Origin: Tetrahymena thermophila SB210
Taxonomy: Eukaryota > Ciliophora > Oligohymenophorea > Hymenostomatida > Tetrahymenidae
Reading direction: 5' to 3'
DNA length: 64,000 nt
NCBI RefSeq assembly: GCF_000189635.1
Contig: NW_002476544.1
Span: 124,001 to 188,000, forward strand
Part shown: positions 1 through 14,800 of the stretch, one piece after another
Numbering within the stretch: the first letter of the stretch is position 1
How the letters are laid out: each line of letters begins with the position of its first letter
Notes under the pieces: generated by a model
What the model saw: the letters and a program-made list of their open reading frames with translations, nothing else
What the model was told of the DNA's origin: nothing
The model's database searches: none
Position numbers and translations under genes: made by a program

Positions 1-214
1 AAACAAACATTAAAATTTAGTTAAATACATATATACATAGATAAATAGCTGATAGTTAGATAATCATATTAATTATAAGGCGATTTCAGCCTGTAAATAT
101 TATTTTGAAGCAGAGGAGTAAACGATAAGAAATACTTCAATATTTGCAATATAAACATACATAATCAATAAATAAATTCATAGATATACCTTTTTAAAAC
201 CAAATTTGTTCATT

Positions 215-2710
215 ATGTGTTGGGATTAGATCTTAGTAGAAGGCAAAACAATACGAAAGTGGTTAATTATTGGAGTTAGTATTACGCTTGGGATTACCAT
301 TTATTCTCTATTTTTGATAAGTAGGTCATACGTAAATTACACATTTTCTCCTGATATTGATGACTTAATGAGCAACTGGTAGAAAAATGTATGATTTAAA
401 TTGATTTAATTATTTATTTGGCTGAGAAGTCTTGTATAAAGCAATAAATTTAACATTTTTATTAGACTAATTATCTTTCAATCTAATTAAAGTAGAACAA
501 CTAAAATGAACTCAAAGTTTAAACAAAATAAACAAACTAAATGAACTTTAAAAATCCTTAAATACCTATTCAAATTTTCAATAAAAAATGTCTGCAAAAT
601 TATCTATTCCAAATTATTATTCAATTAATATTTAAAATGTCTATTTTAGTTATTTAACAACCTTTTATTAAACTAAATATAGCCAATTTCCAATTTCTTG
701 GATGGAAGTAATTGCAGTGAGTATTTGAGTAACTATAATTGGCCTGGATTAAGATCAGGATGTGACTGCTCAGCTAGTAATCCATAATATTCAAAACAGA
801 TTACATTTTTTTCGTGCACTGCAGATTAACTAGCTAATAAATGTGTAAATGTAAACAACTAAGATCCTTCTATATTTAATACTTGGCCTACCAGTTCCAA
901 TACAAATATTATGTTTAAGGAATGCATTTTTCGTTTAGCAGGATAAAATTTTATTAATTCAAATTAAGTGTCTTCTACTTCAAGTTGTAGCAGCATTACC
1001 TAGAATAATATTGAGTAATAGCGAACAAAATGTGGATTCAGCAGCTCTACTAATACCAAAGGATATTAAATGTGTTTAACTTAATGTCCTGTTATAAGCT
1101 TGCTAAGTTAAACAAACTCGAATAAACCAGAATATAATAGCAGATTATCGGGATCAATAAAATCAACTTTCTTTTATACAACTAGCAGCTATCAAGAGTA
1201 GGAGTATCCTTTAGTGGATCTTGTTACACAGATTCCGACAGTTTGCATGTACAAAAAAGATAGAATTAATGTACTAAATCTAAATTATTAAAACGCCTAA
1301 TATAATTCAAATTGGTAATATAATTTGTAAAGCGTGTACTTGACTGATAACTGTATATAAGAAGACACTAGATATTTTCCAATAGCATAAATGCCAATCA
1401 GTGAATACATATACTTACAATAAAATGGTATTAATACCATTGCAAGCTATCCAGGGTATCCAACAAATTCTTACATCACCCTTTATGGAAGGAGAATTAT
1501 ATCCTGGAGTGAAAACTGCAGAGAGAAGAACCTCTTAAATCAGTTTGTATCATTTTACAACAACTAAAATTAATAAGTATTACTTAGATTTGTTGCATTG
1601 ATGCTATAAATTTCTATGGTGATAATAACTAGTATCATTTTAATTGCTACTATATGTGAGATAGGGTGGAGACTAAAATCTTAATGCTGTTGCAGGTATT
1701 AGTCGCCAGACTGTTTAGTAATTTTTTGTAGAAAGAGTTAATTAACAAATAATGAGGTGTCAATAACTGACTATTGGAGACTTTATGATCCTTGCTATGT
1801 CATTTGGTTCTTCCTTTATATCATTGCATAAATAAGCTGCTTCATAATAACAATAATATTTGCTGCCTAAACTAATATAGATTAAAGCTAAATCAAAAAT
1901 ATCAGTTAGGCCAAGTGCTCTGATGACCTAACAAACTCTATCTTTATTTAACTCAGTAACGATATTAGCAACGATGTTTGGCCTAGTGACTTAATTCTGC
2001 TTATTCTTTATCCTCTTTTTCTGGTATTTTAAGCCTTAATTTTTTTATTTTTATGGAGAGTTGTCACAAACCACAAACGTGAGTGGTTTATTCAAAAAAT
2101 GAATAAGAAGTAGCTCACATCTTTATCAAGCAAAGATCCAGTCCTAACATCAGAAGAATCTGAAGAAGAAAACTTTTAAAAAAATCTAATTTAGCAGAAA
2201 ATAATTGAAAAGCAACGACATTAACAAAATTAAGTCCTCCAAGCAGATTTTATTCAAAGACAAAATTTATTAAATTAAAGTTTGTCTTACTTCAATACGT
2301 CTAGAAGCAATGTGACAAATAATGGATAAACATATTAGTATGAATTATCTAGAATTACTTATTTGTAGTAGAACTAATAGAACAGCTTCAATTCTTCTTC
2401 CTTCAATGCAAGTTAAACCAAAAATTATAATTCGAACATCCAAAAAACGCAAAATAATTCAAATTAAAACAACGTAAACATTTCTATTCCCAATTCTTTA
2501 AATAATACTGTCCATTCAGAACATTTTGGAGGCAGCAACTACTAAAGTAGTTAAGAATCTAAATAGAATCCTCCACCCTAGAATAAAATCAATAATACTA
2601 ATTCTATTTTCTAAAATATTCAAAAAAAGTAAACGAATCATCTAAGGTCTACTAACCTAACAGCAAATAAAGCAATTAAGCAAAGCTTTCTTCAAGCTGA
2701 TGCTTTATGA
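215..2710 (+). CDS. Putative multi-pass membrane protein with Cys-rich ectodomain
   Basis: Two exons are read with TAA/TAG as Gln: 215-388 and 650-2710, with a GT..AG intron at 389-649. They join in phase to give 744 residues ending in TGA. The start is the first ATG and leads straight into a hydrophobic segment at about residues 18-36 (signal anchor). A region of about 380 residues with many Cys, Asn and Ser follows and is probably extracellular. Three further hydrophobic segments are visible: one around 'VALMLQISMVIITSIILIA', one around 'VIWFFLYIIAQISCFIITII' and one around 'LILLILYPLFLVFQALIFLF'. A 'CCC' cluster sits between the first and second of these. The last ~220 residues are Asn/Gln/Ser-rich and charged, as expected of a cytosolic tail. 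I do not recognise a named family. It resembles the many uncharacterised ciliate membrane proteins, so no function is assigned. Confidence 0.8.
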
Positions 2711-3432
2711 AAATCAAATGAGGTAGGCAGAAAGATGCAATGAATCATGCATGTAAGAATAAGCAGATAGATAAATTGATCAATAAACTCATAAAAATAT
2801 TAATTCAATTAATAAATAATTTTTCCCTTCAATTTCAATTAATTTTGCAAAATAAATAAATTAAATTAAATTAATTATATAAAATAAAATCTAATTAAAA
2901 ATAAGAAAATCTTTTAAAAACTTATTAAAGTAAGTTTTGTTATTCTTTATTAAATATACAATCTATATATAACCTTGATGTATTTTATAAAATTAAAACT
3001 TAGAAATAGTTATAATTCAATTTTTTGAAATATGAAAAATTATTAACCAATTCCCTATGACTTCCTTACTTCTTACTTGATTTTTAAATTTTTAAAATAA
3101 TTTAAAATTAAAAAATTGTTGATTATTAATTAAATGCAAAGCATAAATAGGTAATTAATAAAAAATAATTAAATATTATTAATTGAATTTTTTATTCAAA
3201 AGTACTCCTTTTAGTATGTGATTTAAAATAAATAATTTTAAAATTAATTATTTGGATAGATTTTTGTCTTAAAATTTATACTTTCAAGCATTTTTTGACC
3301 TTAAATTAACTTATTAAAGTAATTTATAATAAATTTCTCGATTGTTAAAGTAGTTTTTGATTAATTTTACTACAGTAAAAAACTTAACTAATTATATAAT
3401 GGCTTTTAAGATTATATCAATTTGAGTTATAA
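2711..3432. other. Intergenic, AT-rich
   Basis: This spacer separates two plus-strand genes. It is very AT-rich and has no reading frame with protein-like composition on either strand. It must hold the 3' end of the upstream gene and the promoter of the cyclic-nucleotide-binding gene, but I see no distinctive motif. Confidence 0.6.
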
Positions 3433-6400
3433 ATGGATACTATGTAAGAAATCCTAAACGAGTAAAGTAAAATAATTGAAAGTGATAATTATATAGCCTG
3501 CTGATAAGTTATGTATTAAAGATAGTTGTTACTAATAAATCTAATACAGAGTATTTATTTATAAAAAGTCTTTTGACAATTAAAAAATTCTATTTTATCT
3601 CATATTGATCAAGAATTACTTATTTGAGTAAATAAATTTTTTTTAGAAGCTTTAACAGGCAGAAATACTGTTCAGAAATCTTATTAGTAATTTCAAAGTA
3701 AAAAAAACTTCTTAATATTTAAAACTATCTTGATAGATTAAAACAATAGAAAATGATCAAATTGGTTGATTCAAATAAAGATCAGCAATAGTAAAATGAT
3801 TAAATGTTTGAGAGAAAATCCTCTCTTAGTCATATTGCTAACTTTTAATCAGAAAAAATAATAGATAATCAAATATAATCTCACATATTTGGGCACAGAG
3901 CCAAATTATCCAGTTTAGATTGCATATTAATTCCAAATAGTCCAAAAAAAAAGTTCCGCCAAAAGCTTAAATAGCAAGATTTTATCAGCTTTACTTCAAC
4001 ATACATGAAGAGGGGGACTTTAGACAGCGATATGCTTGATCTAAAGAATGATGATTAATTAAATGAAAAAGACTACATCATATTAGAAATTTTAAGAAAG
4101 AAAATAGTTGATGTAAAACAAGAAGAAGACAGCAATGTAGAATTTTTTAAATTTAGAATATAATTTAACTTGTGAATAAAAATGCTAGCAAATCCAAGAT
4201 CAATTTTTATTTTTTATTAATTATTTATTCATTTATTTAAAGATGGCTATTTATATATTGAGGAAGGTTACAAGGAATCCTTTAGAAATTCAATTCTTAA
4301 AAAAAGTTATAGAAAGCATACCTCTATTTCAAAAGAATCCTGACTTATCGAAGAATTGTTCCAACTAAATTTTAATGAAGATTAGTCATTCATATTACAA
4401 AAAAAACCAAGTCATATTTAATTATGGTAAATTATTGTAATTATGGCTTCTGCTTCATTTAAATTCTATATTTTAGGCTATTATCCTAACTAATTTTTTT
4501 TATAATTAATAATAAGGTGATCATGGGTCAGTATTCTATTTAATTTTAAAAGGTATTCTTTTATTTCAAGAGATTATAAAGAATTTTAAAGAGTTTAGTC
4601 TTGTTTGCTTAATATTAAAAAATAGCAAAAATATTTTAATTTTGATTAAGAATTTTATTGAATAGGAAGTGTATATTGCTTAATACCAAACAAAGACTAC
4701 AAGACATTTGAACCAAGTGAGGAATCATAAAACAATGGATAAAACTAAAAAGAAAAAGTGAACACGTAGTAATCAGAGAAATAATCTTAGCAAACTGATT
4801 AACAGCAAAGAAATAGAAAAAAATTGATTATTGGAGGACAACCTCATAATCTAAAAAGAATGAAAAGTTAGGAAGGAGATCTTCATGAATTTGATTTAGA
4901 AAGTGGTACATATGAACCTCCTAAATCTCCACTAAAGTAAATACATGAAAAATTAAATCGAAAATATCATTTTATATTAATTTATTTATAAAAAAGACGA
5001 AACAAATTACTTCTGAAACCAAATCGAAGCCAAAGCTTTAGTGATTTAGAAGAAGAAACTGATGAGATGATTAAAAAAAGATAAAAGGAAGAAAATAAAA
5101 AATTTATTTAATCAAATTATCCTGAGTTTGATATTATAAAAGAGTTAAAATAAGGAGACAGCTTTGGTGAAATTGCAGTGCTGACTGGAGAGAAAAGGTA
5201 ATCTAAAGCAAAATATCTGTTAAAATTTAATATAATTTTATTTTATAGAACTGCTACCATGATTTGTTCAGAGGATACACACTTGCTAGCTTTGAGTAAA
5301 AAAGGATTTGATACAATTTTAGGAGCCTATAAACAATTCATTATGTAAGAGACTGTAGAATTTTTAAGAAAAATACCTTTCTTGTAATCAATACCTTCTT
5401 CTTAATTGCTTAGTTTATTCCAATCAGTTAAGGAAGAAAAATATGTTATGGGAAATCAAATTTATACTGAAAAAGATAAACCTAATTGCATTTATTTTGT
5501 CAAATCTGGAGAAATTGAAGTTACTAAAGAAATCTAAGCTGCTGATGGCTTCAATGACGATAAAGAAGTAGACTATTAAGAATATAACAAAAGAATGTCT
5601 TTTAGTGAAGTTGAAAAAGCAAAAATTTTTGGCTTTTAGAAGAAAAAAAGCAAACAGAGAGTCCGCCTTTATTTGTTAGGACCTCATTCTTATTTTGGTG
5701 AGTAAGAAATAATGAAAAAACTTCCTCTAAGGGAAACCCAAGCAAGATGTAATTCCCAAGAAGCTATTATTTATTCTATTGAAAAAAAAGTAAAAATATA
5801 AATAAAAATTATTTTTTAAAAATCCTATCAAATATATTTTAATTAAATTTTGTTTTATCACTTAAAAGTTTATTTTAATTATTAATTTTAACTTAATCAA
5901 TGAAATATCTTTTGATTTTAATGATTAAAATAATTTTTCACATATATTTTTTATTAAAATTTCATTTTGATGTCAGAAATTTTTTAATTACTGCTTCAAA
6001 AATGCTATTCATAAAATTGAAGAATTCAACAGATAAATAATCAATTTATAAAATCTATTTTTATTTTTAATATATTTTTTGATTATTATCTTTTTATTAC
6101 TTTTTTATTAAAGGCTTGAAAACATTACAAATTTAGTAAAAACAAATTGTATTTTATTTTAAATTTAGGATTTTTTTGTGTTCATGAAGGTACACAAACA
6201 CTTCTAAATGTTCAAAAAAGAGATACAAATTAAAATGGAGTGGGAGGATGAAAGAGATAAAAATTTAGTCAGCAAATCTTAACAGAACAAACTCATGCTT
6301 CGAATAACTTAACCTTAGCATAATAAGCCTTCTAACTAAGAAGAAATCAGTAAAAAAACAGATGTTTTATAAGGCAAATATACTGCTAAGGATTCTGATT

Positions 6401-7923
6401 CTAATATTTCTAGTTAATAAAATACAGTAACTAGTTTTAGTATTAAATCTTAAAGAAAAGTGAATGATTTTAATTCAATCACTGGGTAACAAAAGAATGA
6501 ATCTCAACCATCCAATGATTATTTTAGTCAACAATCTCATAGATATTATTAACAATAGTCTTAAACTTCAACAAATTTTACAGATTAGATAAAGAACGAT
6601 TTATAGCATACTAACTAAAATGATATTTTTCAGTTAAAAAGCGCGAGGAATAAATTACCAGTCCTTTAATCTAATTTTATTGATAGTAAAAGTACCTATA
6701 AAAATTAAAGATCAAGTTCTTTAAATCAGCTTATTTAAAGACAAAATAAACCAATAATTGATGCTTTAGTGAGTCTCAAAAACAAGGGATGCGATATAAC
6801 ATAACTCTCTAAACTTTCTATAGAAGAGCTTAAAAATATAAGCAGGCTTGTCCATAAAAGTAATATCTAAATTGGTTAGACCAATAAGAGAAAAAGTTTG
6901 ATTTTAAAAGAATGTCAAGATGATATAAATGAATCTGAACTTGCCAGCAAATTTAAATCAGTTGAAAGTTAACAATAATAACAAAGACACTAAATTTAAG
7001 TAAGCTAGAATAATAATTAATCATCTTCTTTGTATCCTAACACCTAAGTAAACTAAGATGATCTTCTTTTGTCTAAGCAATAAAATATTTAGACTTAAAA
7101 TCCTAATTAGGTTAACAAATCAAAAATGTGTGCCTCATTAAGACAAATCGATATAAATGAAACAACATAAACATCGTCAAAAAAAATATCAATGCTCTTG
7201 AGAAAAAGTAAATAAATAATTTAATTATTTTTAAAAAGAAATTTTATGTATGAAAAATTGAAAAATTATTAATTAACTCTATTTAATCTATTAGGTTTTG
7301 ATTATTCAAATTCTGGTTACAACTCAGTAATTTCAGCAATTCAATCATAAAGAGGTAATTATTCTCCGAACAATCACAGTGATAAGATTTAGCAAAAGGA
7401 AACTCCTCAAAAATAGAAAGAATAATTATTTAACTCTCCTTAAAATGATTATCATTAGAAATAACAAATCGGAGTTTAAACATTATAAAACGAATTTGGA
7501 AATTACTCCATTTTTAATGGAAATAAAGCAAGATCCAAAACTGACTAATTTACAGCTCTTTAAAGGCCAAAAAATGTTAATTAACCATGCAAAGGTTCTA
7601 CTTTACACATTGAAAAGTAAGTTGCTCCTCATTATAAATTTGAAGAAGAGCTAATGTTTAAAAACAATAAAAAAATCAATAAAAATAAAGAATATTTTGA
7701 TAAAGACAATACAACTGATAACAGTACTACAATATATCTTTTAGGCAAAAAAAGTGAGTCTAAATTGGGTATCACTGCTATCCAAAAGCTTTCATAAGTT
7801 GAAAATCATACCCATTATAAGGGCTCTGATAATTAAGATATCTAATTATAATTTAAAAGTCCTAGAAATTCTTTTAATACTGAAAAAATAAAAAGTTTAA
7901 ATAAAGAATAAATGAATAATTGA
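3433..7923 (+). CDS. Protein with two cyclic-nucleotide-binding domains
   Basis: Nine exons join in phase: 3433-3443, 3647-4136, 4243-4426, 4517-4552, 4666-4936, 4997-5197, 5249-5789, 6169-7207 and 7295-7923. They give 1,133 residues. The first CNB domain starts near residue 210 ('VIFNYGDHGSVFYLILKGSV') and is split by a charged, Gln-rich insert of about 110 residues. It resumes at about 370 with the phosphate-binding cassette 'GDSFGEIAVLTGEKRTA', which keeps the key Glu and Arg. The second CNB domain spans about 430-585 with cassette 'YFGEQEIMKKLPLRETQA'; its acidic position is kept but the hydrophobic one is changed, so binding is less certain. Residues about 600-1133 are a Gln/Asn/Ser-rich tail. 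No kinase, channel or exchange-factor domain is seen, so it may act as a cAMP/cGMP-responsive regulator. The 5' end is the weakest part: exon 1 is only 11 bp, chosen for its GTAAGA donor, T-rich acceptor and phase. ATG 3753 is an in-frame alternative start. Confidence 0.82.
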
Positions 7924-8806
7924 CTGATTGAATCAAATAAAATAAATTATATTTAGTAAGTCTGTAAAATTGAAATTAAAATTTTGAACTTTAAATTATA
8001 ATAAATAAATTAAACTGAATTCCATTAATCTAATTTTATAATATTTATCTAATACTCCTTATATTACTAAAGAAAAAGTATTTACTGAAAATAAAAAGTG
8101 ATTTTAATTTAAAGCTAAAATAATTTAGAAGATAATATAAATACATAATATTATTTGAAATAACTAACTTATCAAATTAAATAAAATCTACTAATTAATA
8201 TTTATTTTAATTTATATTATTTCATATTTTGTTGATTATTAACATATTAATTAACTAATATAGTTATATCTCCATTCACAAACGTAATAAATATTTTAAT
8301 ATCTTCTTAATTAGTAACTTACCAATATTTTAGTATTCCAACTTATTATAAACAAATCATTGTTTCCAAAATATATGTGTCTTTGTGTTAACTAATGCTT
8401 TCTATATTGTAGATAAAATTAAATTTATCTATTATATTATAATTTGTAATTTATTATTTTAGTTATTCTTCTTATGATTAATTCATCTCCATTTTAAAAA
8501 TTTTGTTTTTTGTTAGTTAATACTTTTAAAAGTAAATAATTTTAAATAAAAATTAATTTTATAATTTAACAAGATAATATTAATTATTTTGATTAATATT
8601 TATGAATAATTACATGTCGTCATAATTTTCAAAAATATTTGCTTTTTTAATAATTCGTTTTTAGTAGTTTTAGTAAACAAAATAAAATAAAATTATTTTG
8701 ATAAAATTGAATAATTAATTAAATTAAATTATTTGTATAACAAAATATAAAACTATTGAATTTTAATTTATTTATTTATATTTTATTTATTTAAATTAAT
8801 ATTATG
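7924..8806. other. Intergenic between convergent genes
   Basis: This is a very AT-rich spacer between the stop of the plus-strand CNB gene and the stop of the minus-strand giant gene. It should hold both 3' untranslated regions. I found no coding frame or structured RNA in it. Confidence 0.6.
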
Positions 8807-11800
8807 TCACTATGGATTTCCCATAACTTTTTAAGTATCTTCTTAAGATATATGGTGGAAGAATGGAACCTCTAAAAATCTTTCAATTGCATCTGCAAGA
8901 CTGGGATTAACAGATTTCAGGGAAGTTAAATCACCTTCGTCTAGGAAAAGATCTTTTTAAAAAAAAATTAAATTATTTTATTATTTATTTACTTAATTTT
9001 TGAAGAAATAGAATTAAAGTGATTAATAAGATACTTTGGTTTATTGGAGTAAATATTTTTAGATATCTGACTTCATTGTCTTCATAGAAAATGTTTGGTT
9101 TGTATATCATATTAGTGCTAACTGTAATATATATCTAATAATAACTGCTATCTAAGATGTTGTTAAATGATATTACAATATTTCCATTTGTATCTGTTAG
9201 ACCACTAAAGCAAAGCTCACTCAGTTAATTGAAATTTTGCTAGTCTAAACAATAATAAATCTATCTTGATAATAACATAGTTGAGTTTGAATATGGCTAA
9301 ATTTGAGCATATACATATGCTTATGCTACCAACTTCATTGAGATTGATACTTGATAATAGGATAAATAAGTTACTTGGGGTTCAGTTTAAATTTTAGGTG
9401 GAACTTATATAGAAAGCTATGAAGTTAATTTTCCTTAAATATTTAATTAGGGCAACAATTACTAAAACATGTCAAGCTAATTTGCTATAAAGTTATCTAC
9501 TAACTATTTTGGAGAAGGATTGTCATTATATTAATCAGGAGCCAATATTATTTCATAGTAATAATTTGGCACAACATTATTATTTTACAAGTAACTGTTT
9601 TTTTGTTATAAATTGTATTCATAGCTGGTCATGTTTATGAATCTGCTTGATGGTACTCTTATTGTCTTAGAAAGCTTGTCTATTACTTCTTAAGGTGTTA
9701 ATAAATCTTACAATGGGATATGTATGATAGTTCCATAATTTAAAATTTAAGTTTTGAACAAAGTGTTTACAGTTTCAGAATATCCATCTGGATTAAAAAT
9801 CATTCCATACACAACAAAATCAGTTTAAGACTCCAAGCCACTCACACTAAATTAGGCAATATAGTCTACTTTATCACTGATTATTTGCTTGACTTAAATT
9901 ATCTATGGAGCTGCTACTAAATATGGATAAGTGTAAGGATTTTTCATTTAATTTGCAGTAGGAGCAGGACTTCCTTAGAGAGCAAAAATAGCAGCAAAAT
10001 ATCCAAGAGAACTTGTTATAGCTTTGAATTGAGCATGGTTAGCATCAGTATAAATTAACTTAAGGGTAAACACTGAAGGAATAACTAGGTAAGCATTATA
10101 ATTTGTGTTCATATTCAGACATGGTTTTCCTGCTTATTAAGAAGGAGGTCTTTAATATTTATCTAAAATTACTCTCAAAGGTTTAGGATTAATGTAACTA
10201 TTACTTAAAGAGAATGAAATATATTTCACAACTGGAATTAATTTATGAACTATCGTACTATATGAAGATAATGAAAAGTACAAGACACAATTAGTAGAAG
10301 GAACTTAATTAGCACTGACTGTAATTGTGAAATTTGTTTAGAAGGTGTTACTATCAATTAGTATCATAGAAGGATTTAATGTGACGAAATGTTAGCATTG
10401 TGAAGAGATTTATACAATCAAATTTAAGATATTTGCTGGAGGTTAAGACACTATAACAGGCATAACTATAGGATATCCTGTAGTTTCAACATCAATATCT
10501 TAGACTATAATAGTTGCTTACTATCCTCCTATGATCTGAACTTAATGAGGCACTAATGGTAAAAAGAATTTGCCATTTTACTCTGTTTATTTAAACCTAA
10601 TAAAGAATGGCTTAGTAGACATTAAGTCTGAACTGACTATCACATTAAAAGAACTAGAAGTTCCTACATAATTTAAAAACTATATTTATTCAGGATTAAA
10701 TTTAATACCATTGATATCACTGGATGGTCTATTTTTTAAATTAATTAAAGTAAATTATTTAATTTGTTAAAGTTCAGAAAAGTTATAATTAATTGAATTA
10801 AATTTTAGAATTTGCCCAATACTTTTGAAAAAATAAAAATAACTTAGAAGTAATTATTTTTTGTATTTACATAATTGTGAGTCCATCAGCTGGTACTTCA
10901 AGATTAATTGTGAAATTGTAGGACAATCCTGGGCTTAGTATTGATGGACCAACTAGAGCTGTGTTAAAAAGGTTGTCTATATAGTCTACACAGTTGGCTT
11001 AATCAGTGTTAATATTATTTGTAAATAATACATCACCTATTTACAAGTCAATTAACTTTATTTCAAAGAAGGAGATATTAGCAGTTAAATATTAGTCTTT
11101 CAAATTGCAAGAGAAAGATGTTGTCGGGTTAAGGATGTTAGTAACATTAATTAGAATTTAAGTGAGATTGAATTAATCTAAAGGTGCATTTTCAATCAAA
11201 AGTTCATACTGATAAAAATCACAATACGAAGATATTATTGGAGTTTTGCTGGTGATGTTATAAATGCTGCAGAAAGGCTATGTTTAGATTTCAACAACAG
11301 AGCTGAAAACTTAAACAGGTAATCTAATAGAAATTGCCATTTTATTGTAAAAGGGAATGTTACTATATGACTGTATTCCAAACTAATAGGATGCTTATGT
11401 ATTGATATTATTATCAGAAATTTATATTCCACTTGAGAGAATTGTTTTTGGTAAATAAGATATTTAATATAAAATATTTCCTTAGAAATACCAGCTGATT
11501 GATCCTTAACTGAAATAAGTAAACTTAAATCCTTCCAATTTCTCATATTGTGAAGGGTTTACTATGTTTTTAATTATCCAATTTACCCAATTATTTTAAG
11601 ACAGTTAATTAAACTTATTTTTTTAATTAAAAATTTTCAATATAAAAATGTTTATTTTTTAAACTAATATACCTATAAGTTTTGAGATATTTTAAAAGAA
11701 ATCTTTTATGGAGATATAATCACACAGGGTATCTAAAAGTAATTTAAATCAATCTCTTTTTATGAAATAGTAGACAGCAATTTTTTGTAACTAAAGTTAT

Positions 11801-14800
11801 CTTGAGTGGGTTTAAGCAATGAAAAGTAAACACCACACACTAAGCTATGGCCTAAATTAGAAGCAAAGTTACTAGGGAATTCTAATACTACAGTGTCTAT
11901 TGCAGCAGCGGTCGAGTATACTCTTTAAGGAGGAATTCCTATAGCATATGTGCTTTTCTCTCCAGCATTTCTAGGAACATTTAAAATCTGGATTTAAGAG
12001 TTCATATCATTCTAATAATTAAGAAAGTATTAAGCTTTTTAATAAAAAAAAATTAAATAATTACTTATATTATAGGTCTAATTAAGGTGATGTATTGTAA
12101 AGAGTTATTTAAATCATTAGCTATAGCATAAAGTGATTAATATTTAGATATTTCTGCAGAGAAATAATAATCTTTTCCAGGGTAATCAGGATTCGTTAGA
12201 TATACAGAAATTTCGAAGAATGTTTGTGATTCGATAGATCTTAAGCTTGCTTGCAAACCATATTTATAATTTGAATTTAATAGCAGTTAACATTATGAAC
12301 TTGCTAAAGTAACCATATCAGCACTATAACAATTAAGAACAGTTCCTATAGCGTTACTCAATCTAAATCTTTGATCAATAGCAATAAATATGGTAGATCC
12401 TTCTTTGATATATTAATACTAACAAATAAACTTGAAGGTATACAAAGAAAGCGAATTAACATTTGAAGATCCTTAAATCACAAACATACTGCAAGTTTAT
12501 GGTGCAATATAATTCATCTTAGGGATATAAGTACTAGTTGTGCAAATCTTTCTTCCCGCATAGATGTTTGAGTCAAAGTAAGAGCTTAAGATAATAGGAA
12601 TATCTTAGGGGTTTTAGAAATTAGGTGTGTTGAGACCATAAATTTATAGAGTTATCTAATCATTTTAAGAGTAAGTAGCATTGTTGAGATAAATATCAAC
12701 TCTATTATAAGCACTAACCACACAGTTTAGCCTGCTTAAGCCATAGTAATTTTATGGAGTTTATGAAATTACATTACAGGAAGTACTCATTTACATCAAA
12801 TCAAAAGGATATACAGATGAAAATAAAGCACTTATAGCACCAAATGGAGGTATAGGATGACCTGGAGTGATATTAAGAGTGATTGTTGCATTATTTTCAC
12901 CTCCTACTATCTTATCTATTGAAATTATCACTTATTTAAATTATTTACATGGATCAACTTTTATATTAGTAGTCATAGGATAAACTATATCAACTTTTTA
13001 GCTTACCTATGAAAATCCTAAAACATTCAACACTCCTGAGAAACTGTAAGCTGCATTGTTAAGTTTCTATATAGTTACAGTTTATTGACTGCTAGCTGCT
13101 ATACTTGTGCCTGGTTTTATGTAAATTTAATTAGTAATACCAAAAACATGAATTTCAGAGCAAGGAGTATTTGCTCCTTGAACACATCCGACTTAAGTAT
13201 AGTCGCTGTATCTATTGAACATATTTTAATCAAATTAAAAGCTGATATAATCATTAGTAGTAATTGCTTTTCCACTTGTGAATTAAATCAAGTAATCAGA
13301 GTACCCTATTTAAAAATAATGAATATATCATAAGTTTTATATTTTTTCATAAATTTATTAAAAATTAATCATATTTTTATTTTTTTAGTATAAAAACAAA
13401 AATAATTTATTTATTCAAACTTTTTTTTGGTTTAAAAAAAATCATTTGTTGTGTATATAAAATTATTTAATTATTAAGTTTTTAATATAAAAAATATTTA
13501 TGAATTAAAATAACTGAGTTATTGATTTTGATCAAATTTATCAAAAATTAAAAAACCAAAAATAAAATAAGATAATTTAATTTACCTAGTACATATTAAC
13601 TTGAAGGATAATTAGGCTACTATTAAATTTAACCATTGTTAGCAATAGTTCTGGCATCAATAGTTGCAGCTGTAGGTATAATAGCTGTTGATTAGTAAAA
13701 GAAAGCTGTGACATTTGTATTTTTATATGTAACAGCAACTCCCATAGAAATGGTGCTTGTTATAGTCACAGGTAAAGCCTAGATATTTGTTATTAAAAAT
13801 TGGACAACTGTTCCTGCTGGCATTTCTTAGTATCCAGTAATATTTATTCTTGGAAGATTTACACTATCCCATCCTTATTAGAGTACACATTTCAATCTGC
13901 TTTAGTTTTATGCCAGTTAGAAACCTGCAGGTTATGCAGGTGTTTGCTGTTTTATAACACAACCTAGTTCATCTCCTGTTTTTAAACCAGTTCCCAAATC
14001 ATTTAAGTAACCCTTTCCTATATTAGAATCAAATGTTAAGACTATAGTAGAATATTGTTGAGCTAAAGGTGCATCATAACCTTAAGGAATGGAATATTAC
14101 CCTAGCTAGAATTTAAATTCAAAGAGTCCAGGTTTTTAAGCATCTAAGTATGGAATTACATTCATTTAACTTGGAGCTAGAGGTACACCTAAAACTGGGC
14201 TAGTTATAATTGTTTACTTTTCTACTAATATTCCTTATGAATATAATTCGACTGTCATGTTATATTAAGCACCAGGAATGCAAGGAGCTGTAAATAAGTT
14301 ACCTTAGCTATCGTTAATCCTAATTTTTTTAAGTTTTGGTTGAAATATTTTATATCAAAATATATTCACAAATAAATAAATCAAAACAATATTATAAAAA
14401 ATATGGCATAATGACATCATTTAATCTTCTTTGATTAAAATTTGATCAATAAAAGTAAATTAATTTTAATTGATTTAAAACCAGAAATAAATCATATTTT
14501 CTTATTATTTAATTTAAGAATAAATTACTCAATAATTTTAGGATCTTAGTTGTAAGTGCTATCTGGTAACATAAAAACCTTTGTTTGGGCAAACTTTCTT
14601 TGCAAGATACATTAGAGAACGTTATCATTAAATTTTCCCTTTATTGAACAATTGTCAAATCCTTTTACAGCAGGATATCCAAACTCGTTTGGAAGTCTAA
14701 AAACCATTTAATCTATTTTGTAATTATTAATTTAAGTATTTGGGAAGAGAATCATATAAAACTCAATTTGGGTCTAGCAAATTCTTGCTTCTCTATCAAA

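Noticed and set aside
3700-3738. Possible 39-bp GT..AG intron in the CNB gene
   Set aside because: Its length is a multiple of three and it contains no stop in the chosen frame, so splicing is not needed. Either way the downstream frame is unchanged.
7379-7654. Plus-strand standard-code open frame
   Set aside because: It is an out-of-phase shadow of the last exon of the CNB gene, whose ciliate-code frame continues to TGA 7923.
13085-13333. Plus-strand open frame inside the giant gene
   Set aside because: It is antisense to an exon and intron of the minus-strand giant gene and shows no protein-like features. The plus frames at 17139-17327 and 27898-28080 are the same case.
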